Source of the DNA: Candidatus Jettenia caeni
GTDB lineage: Bacteria > Planctomycetota > Brocadiia > Brocadiales > Brocadiaceae
NCBI GenBank assembly: GCA_000296795.1
Contig: BAFH01000003.1
Coordinates: forward strand, 620,401 to 684,400
Direction: 5' to 3'
Length of the DNA: 64,000 nt
Position 1 is the first letter of the stretch. Every line of letters begins with the position of its first letter. The notes beneath the pieces are model-generated. The model was not told the origin of the DNA and did no database searches. It was given only the letters and a program-made list of their open reading frames with translations. Below are positions 8,969 to 18,941 of the stretch, one piece after another. The position numbers and the translations under genes are program-made.

Positions 8969-9897
8969 TAAAATTCCTTAAACAAAACGGTAGATAAATA
9001 TCTCTCACCGGTGTCAGGAAATACGACAACCGTTAGTTTCCCTTTATTTTCAGGTCTTGCTGCTACCTGTAATGCTGCATGGGCGGCGGCTCCGGAAGAG
9101 ATACCCACTAAAATTCCTTCTTCTCGTGCGAGTTGACGGGCCAGAGCAAATGCCTCCTCGTTTTTGACCGTGATAATTTCATCGATTACTTTCCTGTCGA
9201 GGATTTCAGGTATAAATCCTGCGCCAATCCCCTGAATTTTATGCGGGCCTGGCTTTCCGCCCGAGAGCACTGCTGAATCAGTAGGTTCAACGGCGATTAC
9301 TTTCAATGAGGGTTTCCGCTTCTTAATAATCTCGCCCACTCCGGTAATTGTTCCACCTGTCCCTACACCACCCACAAAGATATCAATCTTGCCATCAGTA
9401 TCATTCCATAGTTCTTCTGCTGTTGTCTTTCTGTGAATTTCCGGGTTAGCCGGATTTTTAAATTGCTGCGGCATAAAAGAGTTTGGGGTATCTTTTACCA
9501 ATTCTTCTGCCTTGCTGACAGCACCCTTCATTCCCTCAGCTCCTGGCGTTAACACTATTTCGGCGCCAAATGCCTTCAGCACTGACCGCCGCTCTATACT
9601 CATGGTGTCCGGCATGGTTAAAATCAGCTTATAGCCTCTTGCAGCGGCCACGAAGGCTAAAGCTATACCCGTATTGCCCGAAGTAGGTTCTATGATAATT
9701 GTATCCTTTTTAAGGAGCCCCGCTTTTTCTGCTGCTTCTAACATAGCAATTCCGATACGGTCTTTTACACTGGCCATAGGGTTGAATGATTCCATTTTAG
9801 CTACAACCGTTGATTCCAATCCCTTAGTAATATTGTTTAATCTAACCAATGGTGTATTGCCAATTGTTTTGGTGATGTCTTCATATATTTTTGCCAT
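8968..9897 (-). CDS. cysK: Cysteine synthase A (O-acetylserine sulfhydrylase)
   Basis: This 309-residue PLP enzyme condenses O-acetylserine with sulfide to form cysteine. Visible residues are the PLP lysine K45 in ASVKDRIG, the substrate loop PTSGNTG at 71-77, the phosphate-binding [10 protein letters not shown] and a conserved [10 protein letters not shown] near the C terminus. It is the first gene of a cysK-cysE operon overlapping cysE by one base, so the two enzymes of the cysteine synthase complex are made together. The length is normal. Other O-acetylserine-type synthases (CysM, CBS-like) are less likely given the overall fit. Confidence 0.94.
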   Translation of the reverse strand: MAKIYEDITKTIGNTPLVRLNNITKGLESTVVAKMESFNPMASVKDRIGIAMLEAAEKAGLLKKDTIIIEPTSGNTGIALAFVAAARGYKLILTMPDTMSIERRSVLKAFGAEIVLTPGAEGMKGAVSKAEELVKDTPNSFMPQQFKNPANPEIHRKTTAEELWNDTDGKIDIFVGGVGTGGTITGVGEIIKKRKPSLKVIAVEPTDSAVLSGGKPGPHKIQGIGAGFIPEILDRKVIDEIITVKNEEAFALARQLAREEGILVGISSGAAAHAALQVAARPENKGKLTVVVFPDTGERYLSTVLFKEF

Positions 9898-10016
9898 ATA
9901 TTCCTCTTAATTAAATTCTCTATAAAGCAAATGTCTTAATTAATTAAGGATACAAAGCAACTATGATACCTAGTCAGAGGTTATTTCTCAAGAGATTTTT
10001 AGTGCCTTGTTTTTTC

Positions 10017-10047
10017 TTGACAAAAAAAAAATTGTCTATAGTATATA
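10017..10047 (+). promoter_or_regulatory. Putative sigma-70 promoter for rpoZ
   Basis: TTGACA at 10017-10022 is followed after an A-rich spacer by TAGTAT/TATATA at 10039-10047. Spacing is 16 bases to TAGTAT or 19 to TATATA. It lies about 100 bases upstream of the GTG start of rpoZ on the same strand. The exact -10 is ambiguous. Confidence 0.45.
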
Positions 10048-10142
10048 TGGTTTTAGGTAATATTGTTGTCTGTGCTAAGATGTAAAAAAATTTTACAATT
10101 GTATATATTTTTTGGAACATATATCTTATTAAAGGTGTTATT

Positions 10143-10409
10143 GTGAACTATAAATATATTGATAATTTAGCGAAACAGGTCGGTGGTTCGTTACGGCTTA
10201 CCGCATTGATTATAAGCCGGTCGAGGCAAATTGTAAAAAAAGCTCCGATATTAATTGAAACAAATATCGATGACCCTGTGCAGATTGCGTTTTTAGAATT
10301 GATGCAAGGAAAGATTAGGCTCAACGAAGGGGGCGCACCGCCACCTCAGGTTTCAGAACAAAAGAAGATTGAAAAACTCTTAGGAACTCCTGAGAAATCG
10401 GAGGCTTGA
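10143..10409 (+). CDS. rpoZ: DNA-directed RNA polymerase subunit omega (putative)
   Basis: The 88-residue product fits the omega subunit pattern. It has an N-terminal helix (IDNLAKQVGGSLRLTALIISRSRQIVKK) equivalent to the helix that clamps the beta' C terminus, then DPVQIAFLELMQGKIRL, matching the conserved P-x-x-x-A-x-x-E-x-x-x-G-K-I stretch. Omega helps assemble the core polymerase and in many bacteria binds ppGpp. The GTG start is preceded by AAAGGTG at a good distance. It is monocistronic here. Omega is a weakly conserved family, so the call rests on the pattern rather than on strong identity. Confidence 0.72.
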   Translation: MNYKYIDNLAKQVGGSLRLTALIISRSRQIVKKAPILIETNIDDPVQIAFLELMQGKIRLNEGGAPPPQVSEQKKIEKLLGTPEKSEA

Positions 10410-10774
10410 TGGTAACTACACTACAACAATAAAAGTAGTATCATGTGCCGCTTCTTCTAAACAATTTATTATGCGAGGGGATAAATTACACAAATACGTG
10501 GTATTGTAGTTAGGAAAAAAATCCTAATCTGTTTAGAATACATCATAAATTTACCTGCCCAAACTATTACACCACAATACACAGAAGTTTAATTCCATAT
10601 TTTAAATTCATGAACGTAAAATAAGGTTGTGTTTTCTCGATGTAATTCATAAGGCGATAAGTCCATAACCAACATAACCAAATATCTCATAATTATGTAT
10701 TAGGAAAGGACTGATTGAAAATTACTGAGAAAAAGTTTTTATAGGATACTAAAACAAGGGGGAATTCTGTAATT
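10410..10774. other. Intergenic region
   Basis: No gene, terminator or named repeat was recognised here. The stretch is AT-rich. The ABC operon starts at its right end, with AAGGGGGA as ribosome binding site about 12 bases before the ATG at 10775. Confidence 0.4.
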
Positions 10775-11719
10775 ATGATTAAAGTTGACCATTTGGCAAA
10801 GCGTTATGCAAACGTGTATGCAGTAGACGACATCTCATTTGAAGTCAACCAGGGTGAGATTTTAGGTCTCTTGGGACCTAACGGAGCAGGGAAGACAACT
10901 ACCATGCGCATATTGACCTGCTATATGCCAGCGACTTCGGGAACTGTTACGGTTGAAGGTTACGATGTCTTTCGGGATTCGGTTCAGGTGCGCAGGCAAA
11001 TAGGATATTTGCCGGAAAATGTGCCCTTGTATCCTGAAATGCGGGTGAAAGAATATCTTTCGTTTCGCGCAAAACTGAAGAAGGTGCCGTACCGTGAACG
11101 GAAGAAAAAGATTGATGAATCGATTGAAAAATGCAGGATTACCGATGTGCAGCATCAGATTATTGGAACTCTTTCCAAGGGTTACCGCCAGAGGGTCGGT
11201 TTGGCTGATACCCTTGTTCACGATCCAAAGATCCTAATCCTTGATGAGCCAACAATTGGACTTGATCCGAATCAAATTCGGCAGGTCAGGCAACTGATAA
11301 AAGAATTAGGTGAAAAACATACCATCTTACTCTCCACCCATATCCTTCCTGAAGTTGAAATGCTTTGTGGCCGCGTTATTATTATTAATAAGGGTAAAAT
11401 CGTTGCTATGGATACACCCTCAAACCTGGCTACCCAACTAAGAGCCGGAAGCAATATTACGTTAGAAATTCGTGGAAATGGAGAAAAAATCAAGAATGCC
11501 TTTTCGGAAGTACAAGGGGTAAAAAAGATCATATGGCACGGCAATGGCGCTATTAATCATTATACACTGGAGGCAGAAAAAGGTATGGATGTTCGTGAAG
11601 ATGTCTTTTCTGCGGTCGTGAAGAATGGCGGAATTATTCGTGAAATGAAACAGGCTTCCATTACATTAGAAGAGATATTTCATCAGATTACTACGCAAGA
11701 ACAGGAGGTAACGTTATAA
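10775..11719 (+). CDS. ABC transporter ATP-binding protein (ABC-2/GldA type)
   Basis: The 314-residue ATPase has Walker A GPNGAGKTTT near residue 35, a Q-loop (LPENVPLYPEMRV), the signature LSKGYRQRV, Walker B ILILDEPTIGLDP and the switch histidine in LLSTHILPE. A C-terminal extension of about 100 residues is typical of ABC-2 exporters. It is the first gene of a four-gene cluster: the permease starts on the base after its stop. By analogy with GldA-GldF-GldG this exports or assembles envelope material; the substrate is unknown. It should dimerise on the inner face of the cytoplasmic membrane. Confidence 0.93.
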   Translation: MIKVDHLAKRYANVYAVDDISFEVNQGEILGLLGPNGAGKTTTMRILTCYMPATSGTVTVEGYDVFRDSVQVRRQIGYLPENVPLYPEMRVKEYLSFRAKLKKVPYRERKKKIDESIEKCRITDVQHQIIGTLSKGYRQRVGLADTLVHDPKILILDEPTIGLDPNQIRQVRQLIKELGEKHTILLSTHILPEVEMLCGRVIIINKGKIVAMDTPSNLATQLRAGSNITLEIRGNGEKIKNAFSEVQGVKKIIWHGNGAINHYTLEAEKGMDVREDVFSAVVKNGGIIREMKQASITLEEIFHQITTQEQEVTL

Positions 11720-12430
11720 ATGACAAGTGTAGGTACTATATTTCAAAGGGAGATTAATTCCTACTTCCTATCACCGATTGCATATGTTGTAATTGCAGTG
11801 TTTACGATCTTTTCGGGTTATTTCTTTTCCATTATGCTTGGAATAACCCAGGAAACTACGCTGCGATACAGCTTCGCCTATACACAATTTATTCTTTCCA
11901 TCCTGACACCTGTTATCACGATGAGATTATTAGCCGAAGAAAATAAGACAGGGACTATCGAGCCTCTGATGACAGCCCCTATTACCGATTTTGAGGTAGT
12001 ATTTGGAAAGTTCTTATCAGCCTGGGCACTCTACAATATCATGATTGCTCCAACCGCTTTTTACATCATATTCCTGGCATGGGTAGGCTCCCCCGATTAT
12101 GGTGCAATTATTGCCAGCTATATTGGGCTGATCTTAATGGGTGGACTTTTTATATCTATCGGATTGCTGGTATCTGCTATTACGAAAAACCAGATTGTTG
12201 CAGCCGTTATAGGAATTGTTGCGCTCCTTATACTGCTGGTCATTGGCCTGGCAAGTTCCGGAAGTGAGGGATGGTTTTATGATGTTTTGAGATACATTGG
12301 TACCTATGATCATTGGGATACGTTTACAAAAGGAATCGTAGATACCAGGGATGTAGTTTATTATGTCAGCTTTACCGCTTTACTCATATTTATTGTTGTA
12401 CGTATTGTCGAAAGCAGGAGATGGAGATGA
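11720..12430 (+). CDS. ABC-2 type permease (GldF-like)
   Basis: The 236-residue protein has six hydrophobic segments typical of ABC-2 permeases. They include the N-terminal F-Q-R-E-I-N-S-Y-F-x-S-P-I-A-Y-V motif, a helix after TPVITMRLLAEE, and the family hallmark EENKTGTIEPLMTAPITDFEVVFGKF. It follows the ATPase without a gap and overlaps the GldG-like gene by four bases (ATGA). Together these make a membrane export complex. GldF supports gliding in Bacteroidetes, but homologous clusters occur in many non-gliding bacteria, so motility is not implied. Confidence 0.9.
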   Translation: MTSVGTIFQREINSYFLSPIAYVVIAVFTIFSGYFFSIMLGITQETTLRYSFAYTQFILSILTPVITMRLLAEENKTGTIEPLMTAPITDFEVVFGKFLSAWALYNIMIAPTAFYIIFLAWVGSPDYGAIIASYIGLILMGGLFISIGLLVSAITKNQIVAAVIGIVALLILLVIGLASSGSEGWFYDVLRYIGTYDHWDTFTKGIVDTRDVVYYVSFTALLIFIVVRIVESRRWR

Positions 12431-14127
12431 GGACTTTGAATAAAAAAAGGGATGATTGGTTTGATCAGTTTAGTGGATATATTATACTGGCAGGTATTAT
12501 TGCCGTTGTAGCAGGTTTTGGTATATCGAGAATCCTGAATGCCTGGGGATTGTCCTCTCTCATACCCATGGGTATTGGCGGGGGTGTTATCATTGGGTTT
12601 AGCCTCGCTGCGGCTATCAGAAACAAATGGTTCTCCACTGAGGCGTCTAAGAGAAAAGCGCTCGTTGGTACCAACGTTGCTATCATGTCAATTTTTGCTG
12701 CTTGCATCTTTGCAGTTGTTGGGTTTTTAAATAACCGGCATTATGAGCGTTTTGATCTCACCCTTACCGGCAAATATTCTCTCTCGCCAAAAACGAAGAA
12801 TATACTGAAAAATCTTGATAAACCTATTATTATTACCACCCTCTTTAATCCTGGTGAGATGTTTTATGAACAAATTGTAGATATCCTGAAAGAGTATGCT
12901 TACCATTCAGATAAAATTAAGGTAGAAAGCGTTGATCCCTTAAGAAATCGTACCAAGGTTGAAGAATTAGCAAAACGCCTGAAGATTGATGATCTTCAAA
13001 TGAATACCGTAGTATTTGAATGCGGTGAGTACAGTAAACATGTACCGCAAAATGAGGTTATAGAAAGACAATATCCGTTTAAGTTTAAAGGAGAGGAATC
13101 CTTTACTGAAGCCATTCTGAATATTACCCAGGAGAAGCAAACGGCAGTTTACTTTGTTACAGGACACGGAGAACGGCATTTTGAAGATTATGACCGTGCA
13201 GGAATTTCCGGGATTGCAAATGCTCTGAAACGTGATAATTGCCGTATAGCTCCGCTCGATATTCTGACCACAAAAAAAATTCCGGATGACTGCGATGTGC
13301 TGATCGTTGCAGGGCCAACCAAAGCCTATCTGACAGAGGAATTAAATATTATCCGTAATTATCTTGAGGGGAGGGGTAAACTCCTGCTTATGTTAGAGCC
13401 TGGTATTGACCCAAATACTCCCACAGGGTTTAAAACCCTTTTGGCAGAATATGGCGTTGCTGTGCGTGATAATGTTGTTGTATATAACAAAGTCAATATG
13501 CCTCTTTTTGGTATTCAGACCGTTGCAGAAATCTATATCGGTAAGGATGAATATGCAGAACATGTCATTACCGATGATCTGAAGAGTTATAATACGATTC
13601 TTTTCGGCTCATGTGTTGTTGATGCAGCGCCCGCTAATGACCAAATGCCGTATCAGGCTGTTGTGCTTATGCGTGCACCGGAAGGGTCGTGGGGTGAGGT
13701 TGATGTTGCAGATTTACGGCAGAAAAAACCTGAGTACAACATAGATACTGATGTGCAAGGTCCGGTTTCTCTGGCAATTGCCTCCCAGGTTAAGGAACTG
13801 CCGAAAGCCGTAACCCAATCACATCCTCAAATGGCAAACGATCCGAATGCTAAGCCGCAGGGCGCACGACTGGTTGTCTTTGGAGATACGAATTTTGCCT
13901 CGAATGAATATGTTGAAAACCCGGGAAATATGGATCTGTTCCGTAATTCTGTTAACTGGCTGGCTAAGAAAGAAACACAATTAGGCATTTCTGCCAAGCC
14001 GCCAGATTTCCGTAAGGCAACGATTAATCCAATCCAGATGAAGGTTATATTCTGGGTATCAATTGCCGGAATCCCCCTTATACCTATTGTTGTCGGTAGT
14101 GTTGTCTGGTGGAAGAGGCGTCGATAA
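12427..14127 (+). CDS. GldG-family auxiliary ABC component
   Basis: The protein has 566 residues. It has two N-terminal membrane helices (about 13-40 and 70-95), a large extracytoplasmic domain and a C-terminal helix before a WWKRRR stop-transfer tail. The GldG/IFT52-like domain includes FDLTLTGKYSLSPKTKNILKNLDKPIIIT, YFVTGHGERHF and DVLIVAGPTK with ALLLMLEPG-like continuation. I chose the ATG at 12427, which overlaps the permease stop (ATGA) and has AGGAG six bases upstream. The longer frame from 12313 lies inside the permease gene and is not credible. It is the partner of the preceding ABC genes. Confidence 0.9.
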   Translation: MRTLNKKRDDWFDQFSGYIILAGIIAVVAGFGISRILNAWGLSSLIPMGIGGGVIIGFSLAAAIRNKWFSTEASKRKALVGTNVAIMSIFAACIFAVVGFLNNRHYERFDLTLTGKYSLSPKTKNILKNLDKPIIITTLFNPGEMFYEQIVDILKEYAYHSDKIKVESVDPLRNRTKVEELAKRLKIDDLQMNTVVFECGEYSKHVPQNEVIERQYPFKFKGEESFTEAILNITQEKQTAVYFVTGHGERHFEDYDRAGISGIANALKRDNCRIAPLDILTTKKIPDDCDVLIVAGPTKAYLTEELNIIRNYLEGRGKLLLMLEPGIDPNTPTGFKTLLAEYGVAVRDNVVVYNKVNMPLFGIQTVAEIYIGKDEYAEHVITDDLKSYNTILFGSCVVDAAPANDQMPYQAVVLMRAPEGSWGEVDVADLRQKKPEYNIDTDVQGPVSLAIASQVKELPKAVTQSHPQMANDPNAKPQGARLVVFGDTNFASNEYVENPGNMDLFRNSVNWLAKKETQLGISAKPPDFRKATINPIQMKVIFWVSIAGIPLIPIVVGSVVWWKRRR

Positions 14128-14447
14128 TTTATATTGTAACGTTGAGGAATTTCAATTCTGTAGGGCAACCCTTCAGGGTTGCTATCCTCGTGTATATATT
14201 CAGGCGGGGGGAGGTAAGGCTAAAAGCCTTGCCCCTACATCTTACGAAGAGATAAAAGTCGCCGAAGGCCTAATGAAAGGAAATTTACCGTTGAGGCTCT
14301 TTGCCACCTTACTTTCAGAAATGACAATGATTGTTATTCCGAATGGGGTGAAGCACTCGTTGATACATATTATAAACAGAACAATGGAGATTTATTAGTG
14401 TTTCAATTTCACGATATTTATTCTACGTCGGAGGAAAGTATTAAGCT
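14128..14447. repeat. Intergenic copy of the dispersed composite repeat
   Basis: The region 14143-14280 is a good copy of the dispersed repeat. It shows GGAATTTCAATTCTGTAGG, then a short palindrome GCAACCCTTCAGGGTTGC, a G-rich stretch, the arms AAGGCTAAAAGCCTT, CCCTACAT, and finally AAAGTCGCCGAAGGCCTAAT. The remaining bases lead to the ribosome binding site GGAGGAAAG before 14448. It interrupts the otherwise tight ABC cluster. Confidence 0.65.
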
Positions 14448-16892
14448 ATGAAACTTAAAACAACTATTATCCTTTTAGTTATCGCAGTTATTGGTATCTC
14501 GTATATCTTCCTGTATGAAAAGAAACAACTACCTCAGGAGGAATGGGAAAGACTGCAAAAGAAGGTGATTCCTGATTTCAAGTCGTCTATGATTAAAAAG
14601 ATTGAATTAAATAACGAGAGCGGCAAGATTCTTTTGGAGAAGACTGAGGATGACTACTGGCATATCGTTGAGCCTTTGAAACTCCGGGCAGACAACTCCG
14701 AAATAAATAGCATACTTTCCGAGTTTGAATTTATGAATAAGGTAGGTTCTTTCAAGGATGAAGGAGACAAGCCGTTTGATCTTAAAGATTATGGGTTGGA
14801 TGTTCCGAAGACCTCCCTTATCATGTATACAGGTATTCCGGCAAAACGCGATAAGATACAGGTAACCGGACCAAAGGATAAATATACGGTGTTTATAGGC
14901 CAAAAACTTGCTGCAGGTGATAATGTATACCTTAAACTTGATACCAGCGATGAAGTTGTTGTCGTGCCGGGGTCTATTGGCGATAAGGTTAGCAAGAATA
15001 TTCTCGATTTAAGAAGCAAATGGGTGTTTTCCTTTGATAAGGAAGCTGTAGATAATTTACAGATTAAAACGAGCGAATCGAATATTGTTTGTAATAAGAA
15101 AGGTAGTTTCTGGCGGGTTGTTGAACCGGTTAGTGACCTTGCGGATTTGGAGAAGATTAAAGATATCATTGGTAAACTCAAAAATTTACAGATTGAAAGT
15201 ACCGATTTTATTACCGAAGATTCATCTGATTTGGCTAAATACGGTCTGGATAACCCGCGTTATGTAGTCACAATTAATGAAAAAGGCGCTACGCAATCTG
15301 TCTCCTTTGGACATTCGTTGGATAATAAGGTCTATGCAAAACGCATGGATGAGCCGACCATCTTTTTCCTGAAAGATATCATACTTGCAGATTTGAGCAG
15401 GAAGCCGAACGACTTGAGAGATAAGAAGGTTGTAAGGTTTGATTCCATCGGAACGTATGGTATAAATAAACTGGAGATCAAGACTGCTTCTGATGTAATT
15501 GTTATTGAAAAATCCTTGGATTTAGACTGGGTAATTACAAAGCCCGTTAACCTTTACGCAGATCAGGATACAGTTAAGAATTTTATTGAGAAAATTAAGA
15601 CCTTGGAAATTGAGGATTTTATTTCGGACCAACCGGCTGATTTATCCCCGTACGGTCTGAAAGATCCTGTCTTTGAGATTTCTGTTACCAAAGAAGAAGA
15701 CAAGGAGTTAGCCAAGTTTTATGTTGGTAAAAGGCTGCCTGAAGGTGACAAATGTTATGTGAAGCGTGTCGGAGAAGAACCGGTGTATACCGTCCCTACA
15801 GCAGAATTTTACGATAAAATAGAAGATGCATTATTATCATTCCGTGACAGACTCGTAAGCGATTTTAACAAGGATCTTGTTAAAAAATTGGTAATTGAAA
15901 AACCGAATCGTACCTTTGTTTGCGACGTAACGAACAAGAAGGATGCTGAAGGTCAGGTTGTATGGAATCTCTCTCAACCTATCCAGACGGCAGCAGACAC
16001 GGAAGCAATTAATCAGATTATCTGGGACCTTTCCTTTTTAAAAGCAGAAAAGCACGTTACAAAGGCGCCGAAGGATCTGATGAATTTTGGCTTGGATAAG
16101 CCAAAACTCAAGGTTTCCGTAACATACGAAAAAATTACAGAACCAATGCCTCAAGAGGCAGATAAAGAGATGGATGAAAAATCTCAGCTTGCAACGAAGG
16201 AAAAAGAGTCTGCAGAAAAAACTATAGAGACAAGAACTCTGCTCATCGGTAAGAAGGTTACAGAGGATGACAAGGTAAGCTCATACGGTATGTTTAGCGA
16301 TAGCGACCTGGTATTCGAACTTTCCTGGCCAAAAATCAGAAACTTTGATGCAGAACTGGTACCTACCAAAATACTTAATTTCGAGAGGCTGGCAGCAGAA
16401 AAGCTTACTATTAACTACGCTGACAAGGCTATCCATTTGGAAAAAACAAACAATGTCTGGAAGTTAAAAAATGAGCAGAAGGATGTACAAGGAAGAGAAG
16501 TAGATTACTACATTCGCAACCTTTCGGAGTTAAAAGGTAGCTATATTGAGCAATATAAAACGGCAAGCCTGAAACCATTTTCTCTGGATAAACCTCAGTT
16601 GACTATCACGATTGGTTTGGGAGACAGTGATGCTGTGCTTTTCGTTGGTAAGAAGAAGGATGCTTATGGGTATTACGTGAAGAGTAAAGATTCAGACTAT
16701 ATTTATGTGGTTCCTAATGATCTGGTGGCTAAACTCATAAAAAAAGAAGAGGACTTCACCACGGTTATTCATGAGACTACAGATGAGGCGTCTATGGATG
16801 CGGCAAAAATCATTCCTGAGGAAAAACCTATGGGCGCCAGTCCGCATGGACATGGAAGACCATATAGCTCTCCTCATGGAGGAATTCATTAA
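14448..16892 (+). CDS. DUF4340 repeat protein
   Basis: The 814-residue protein has one N-terminal membrane anchor (residues 5-24) and a large extracytoplasmic part built from at least four DUF4340-like units. Each shows a W-x-I/V-x-x-P segment (YWHIVEPLKLRADN, FWRVVEPVSDLAD, DWVITKPVNLYAD, VWNLSQPIQTAAD) followed by a Y/F-G-L-D/K-x-P strand (DYGLDVPK, KYGLDNPR, PYGLKDPV, NFGLDKPK). The C terminus is His/Pro/Gly-rich. DUF4340 genes commonly follow gldG-like genes, and this one does so after a repeat-filled gap. It is probably a periplasmic partner of the ABC complex. Its molecular role is unknown. Confidence 0.88.
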   Translation: MKLKTTIILLVIAVIGISYIFLYEKKQLPQEEWERLQKKVIPDFKSSMIKKIELNNESGKILLEKTEDDYWHIVEPLKLRADNSEINSILSEFEFMNKVGSFKDEGDKPFDLKDYGLDVPKTSLIMYTGIPAKRDKIQVTGPKDKYTVFIGQKLAAGDNVYLKLDTSDEVVVVPGSIGDKVSKNILDLRSKWVFSFDKEAVDNLQIKTSESNIVCNKKGSFWRVVEPVSDLADLEKIKDIIGKLKNLQIESTDFITEDSSDLAKYGLDNPRYVVTINEKGATQSVSFGHSLDNKVYAKRMDEPTIFFLKDIILADLSRKPNDLRDKKVVRFDSIGTYGINKLEIKTASDVIVIEKSLDLDWVITKPVNLYADQDTVKNFIEKIKTLEIEDFISDQPADLSPYGLKDPVFEISVTKEEDKELAKFYVGKRLPEGDKCYVKRVGEEPVYTVPTAEFYDKIEDALLSFRDRLVSDFNKDLVKKLVIEKPNRTFVCDVTNKKDAEGQVVWNLSQPIQTAADTEAINQIIWDLSFLKAEKHVTKAPKDLMNFGLDKPKLKVSVTYEKITEPMPQEADKEMDEKSQLATKEKESAEKTIETRTLLIGKKVTEDDKVSSYGMFSDSDLVFELSWPKIRNFDAELVPTKILNFERLAAEKLTINYADKAIHLEKTNNVWKLKNEQKDVQGREVDYYIRNLSELKGSYIEQYKTASLKPFSLDKPQLTITIGLGDSDAVLFVGKKKDAYGYYVKSKDSDYIYVVPNDLVAKLIKKEEDFTTVIHETTDEASMDAAKIIPEEKPMGASPHGHGRPYSSPHGGIH

Positions 16893-16907
16893 AATTTTCC
16901 TTCATAA

Positions 16908-18332
16908 ATGATGAAGGAGATCAGGTATTTTCAGATGAAAAAAATACTTATCTTTCTGCCATTATGTATTTGTTTCGTTTATATTCTTCTGACATATGAT
17001 AAGGCGCCTGCCCTTGAGTCTTCTTTCAACTCGAATCGCAAGACACCAGTCGTTATGGCAGTTGAGAAGATAGGGCCGGCTGTTGCCAATATCAGGACCG
17101 AGAGGCTTATAGCTCAAAGGCATGTAGATCCGTATTTTGGATCGAGGAGTGAATTTTTTGAGCAATATTTCAATGAGTTTTTTGGCCAAAGCCAAAAGCA
17201 GACGATCGAAAGACCGTTAGGTTCCGGTGTTATTATTGATGAAGACGGCTACATTGTTACCAATGAACATGTGGTAAGTCGTGCGTCTAAAATCAAGGTG
17301 AGGTTATCAAACGGACAGGATTTTGAAGCTACCATGATCAGCTCTGACCCGATCAGCGATATCGCCGTATTAAAAATAAATTCACCGACGCCGCTTCCCT
17401 ATGTAAAAATGGGCACTTCCAAGGACCTTATGATCGGTGAAACTGTCATAGCGTTAGGGAATCCCTTTGGCTTGGAAAATTCAGTTACCACCGGGGTGCT
17501 CAGTGCAAAGAACCGTACCATTACCTTCAATAGTGAATATGGAGAAATTAATTATAATGGCCTCATCCAAACAGATGCGTTGATTAATCCGGGGAATAGC
17601 GGGGGGCCGCTCATTAATATAGATGGGGAGCTTATTGGCATTAACGCTGCAATCGTAAATCAGGCGCAAGGTATTGGATTCGCCATTCCAGTTGATAAGG
17701 TAAGGGAAACCCTTGTCAAACTCTTCAATTTCCGGGAGCTCAACAAAATATGGTTTGGGGTACAGGTAGAAGAACAAGCTGATACTTCGAAGGGGATAGT
17801 GGTTTCATCAGTTGAACCTAAGAGCCCTGCATATAAGGCAAATATCAAAACCGGGGATTATATTACTAAAATAGATTCCAAAGAGATCCTAAACATTCTT
17901 GATTTTGAAAAATATATACTCAAAAAGAATGTAGGAGATAAACTCTATATCAATATTAATCGTGGCGGACGTGAATTCACGGTAGATATTACCCTGGAGA
18001 AGGCGCCGCTTCCGCCTATAGAGAAGCATGCGCTTGAGAAGTTGGGTCTGTATGTACAAGATTTAACTCCTCAACTTGCAAAGCAATTGAATTTATGGTG
18101 GGTTAAGAGCGGTGTGCTCATTACTGATGTGCAAAAGAATAGTCCGGCTGCAAGTATTGGGATTGAGGCTGGTCAGGTGCTTATCTATGTTGGCCAGTAT
18201 CGAATTAATGATGTAGAAGAATTGGGCGCCTTGCTGAAAGTTATGAAAAAGGGAGACATCTGGGAGATTGGTATGGTCTGGTCAGATAAATTTGGTGAAC
18301 ATCAGGGTTACGCCAGAATAAAGGTCCGTTAA
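16908..18332 (+). CDS. DegP/HtrA-type periplasmic serine protease
   Basis: The 474-residue protein starts with a signal anchor (KKILIFLPLCICFVYILLTY). A trypsin-like domain follows with triad His121 (TNEHVV), Asp151 (PISDIAVL) and Ser231 (NPGNSGGPL). Two PDZ domains follow, about 275-365 and 385-470. The LA-loop region (DPYFGSRSEFFEQYFNEFFGQ) is DegP-like. It performs envelope protein quality control. The start at 16908 is uncertain; the ATG at 16935 also gives a full signal sequence. It lies 15 bases after the DUF4340 gene, so it probably belongs to the same transcript. Confidence 0.92.
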   Translation: MMKEIRYFQMKKILIFLPLCICFVYILLTYDKAPALESSFNSNRKTPVVMAVEKIGPAVANIRTERLIAQRHVDPYFGSRSEFFEQYFNEFFGQSQKQTIERPLGSGVIIDEDGYIVTNEHVVSRASKIKVRLSNGQDFEATMISSDPISDIAVLKINSPTPLPYVKMGTSKDLMIGETVIALGNPFGLENSVTTGVLSAKNRTITFNSEYGEINYNGLIQTDALINPGNSGGPLINIDGELIGINAAIVNQAQGIGFAIPVDKVRETLVKLFNFRELNKIWFGVQVEEQADTSKGIVVSSVEPKSPAYKANIKTGDYITKIDSKEILNILDFEKYILKKNVGDKLYININRGGREFTVDITLEKAPLPPIEKHALEKLGLYVQDLTPQLAKQLNLWWVKSGVLITDVQKNSPAASIGIEAGQVLIYVGQYRINDVEELGALLKVMKKGDIWEIGMVWSDKFGEHQGYARIKVR

Positions 18333-18941
18333 TACCAGATAGCAGGGCAATTGCATCAAAATGAAAATTGCTTAGCCCGATTTGGGCGGCACTGGCAAAC
18401 TCTGCCAGTCAGAATATGGCACAAAATCATGGGGGTGATACCCCCTATGCATCGAGCTAAACGCTATTCGACTCCGACTTGTTCCCAAACTGAGTCTGGG
18501 AACAAGCTACTAATTTAAGTATTGTGGCAAGACTAAACAGGGTGGCACGGACAAACTTGTTTGTCCGTGTTGTTTAAGTACACACGTGGATAGGGAATAT
18601 ACCACACTGACAAACAGAGTTTGTCAGTGCCACCCAGAAATAGGTTTACAGAGAATAAAAATTTCCAGAGAGACAACCCCGGCGAGACATCTCTTCATGG
18701 TATTCTAAAGATGTGGGTAAGGATAAGTTAAAAAAGGGGGGAAAGAGGGATGAGCTTAGAAAAGAGGGAACAAGGGATTTTCCCCTTTTTTAAAGGGGGA
18801 TCAAGGGGGATTACGGGTGGTTTATTATTCTCCACCTTTTACACATGTTAGCTTGATGCATATAGGGTTTACCCTGCTACCCAATGTCATTACGATGCAA
18901 TGAGGGATAAATTTCAGGCATGAACAAGAATTTCTCTTTGG
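18333..18941. other. Non-coding region with several palindromes
   Basis: No gene was found in these 600 bases. They contain a perfect 10-bp hairpin (CTTGTTCCCA 18478-18487 / TGGGAACAAG 18497-18506), the two-hairpin repeat at 18538-18636 described separately, and at about 18770-18845 a copy of a repeat with the core AAAGGGGGATCAAGGGGGAT and CTCCAC. That last repeat recurs at about 29062-29140. Confidence 0.6.
18538..18636 (+). repeat. Two-hairpin structured repeat, copy A
   Basis: An outer stem GGGTGGCAC/GTGCCACCC encloses two inner palindromes. The first is CACGGACAAAC (18546-18556) with GTTTGTCCGTG (18559-18569). The second is CACTGACAAAC (18605-18615) with GTTTGTCAGTG (18619-18629). A related copy in inverted orientation lies at 21882-21990. 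The layout would fold into a three-way junction as RNA or a cruciform as DNA. Confidence 0.75.

Noticed and set aside
12313-12426. Early start of the GldG-like gene
   Set aside because: It would lie inside the permease gene; the ATG at 12427 has an AGGAG at six bases and an ATGA overlap.
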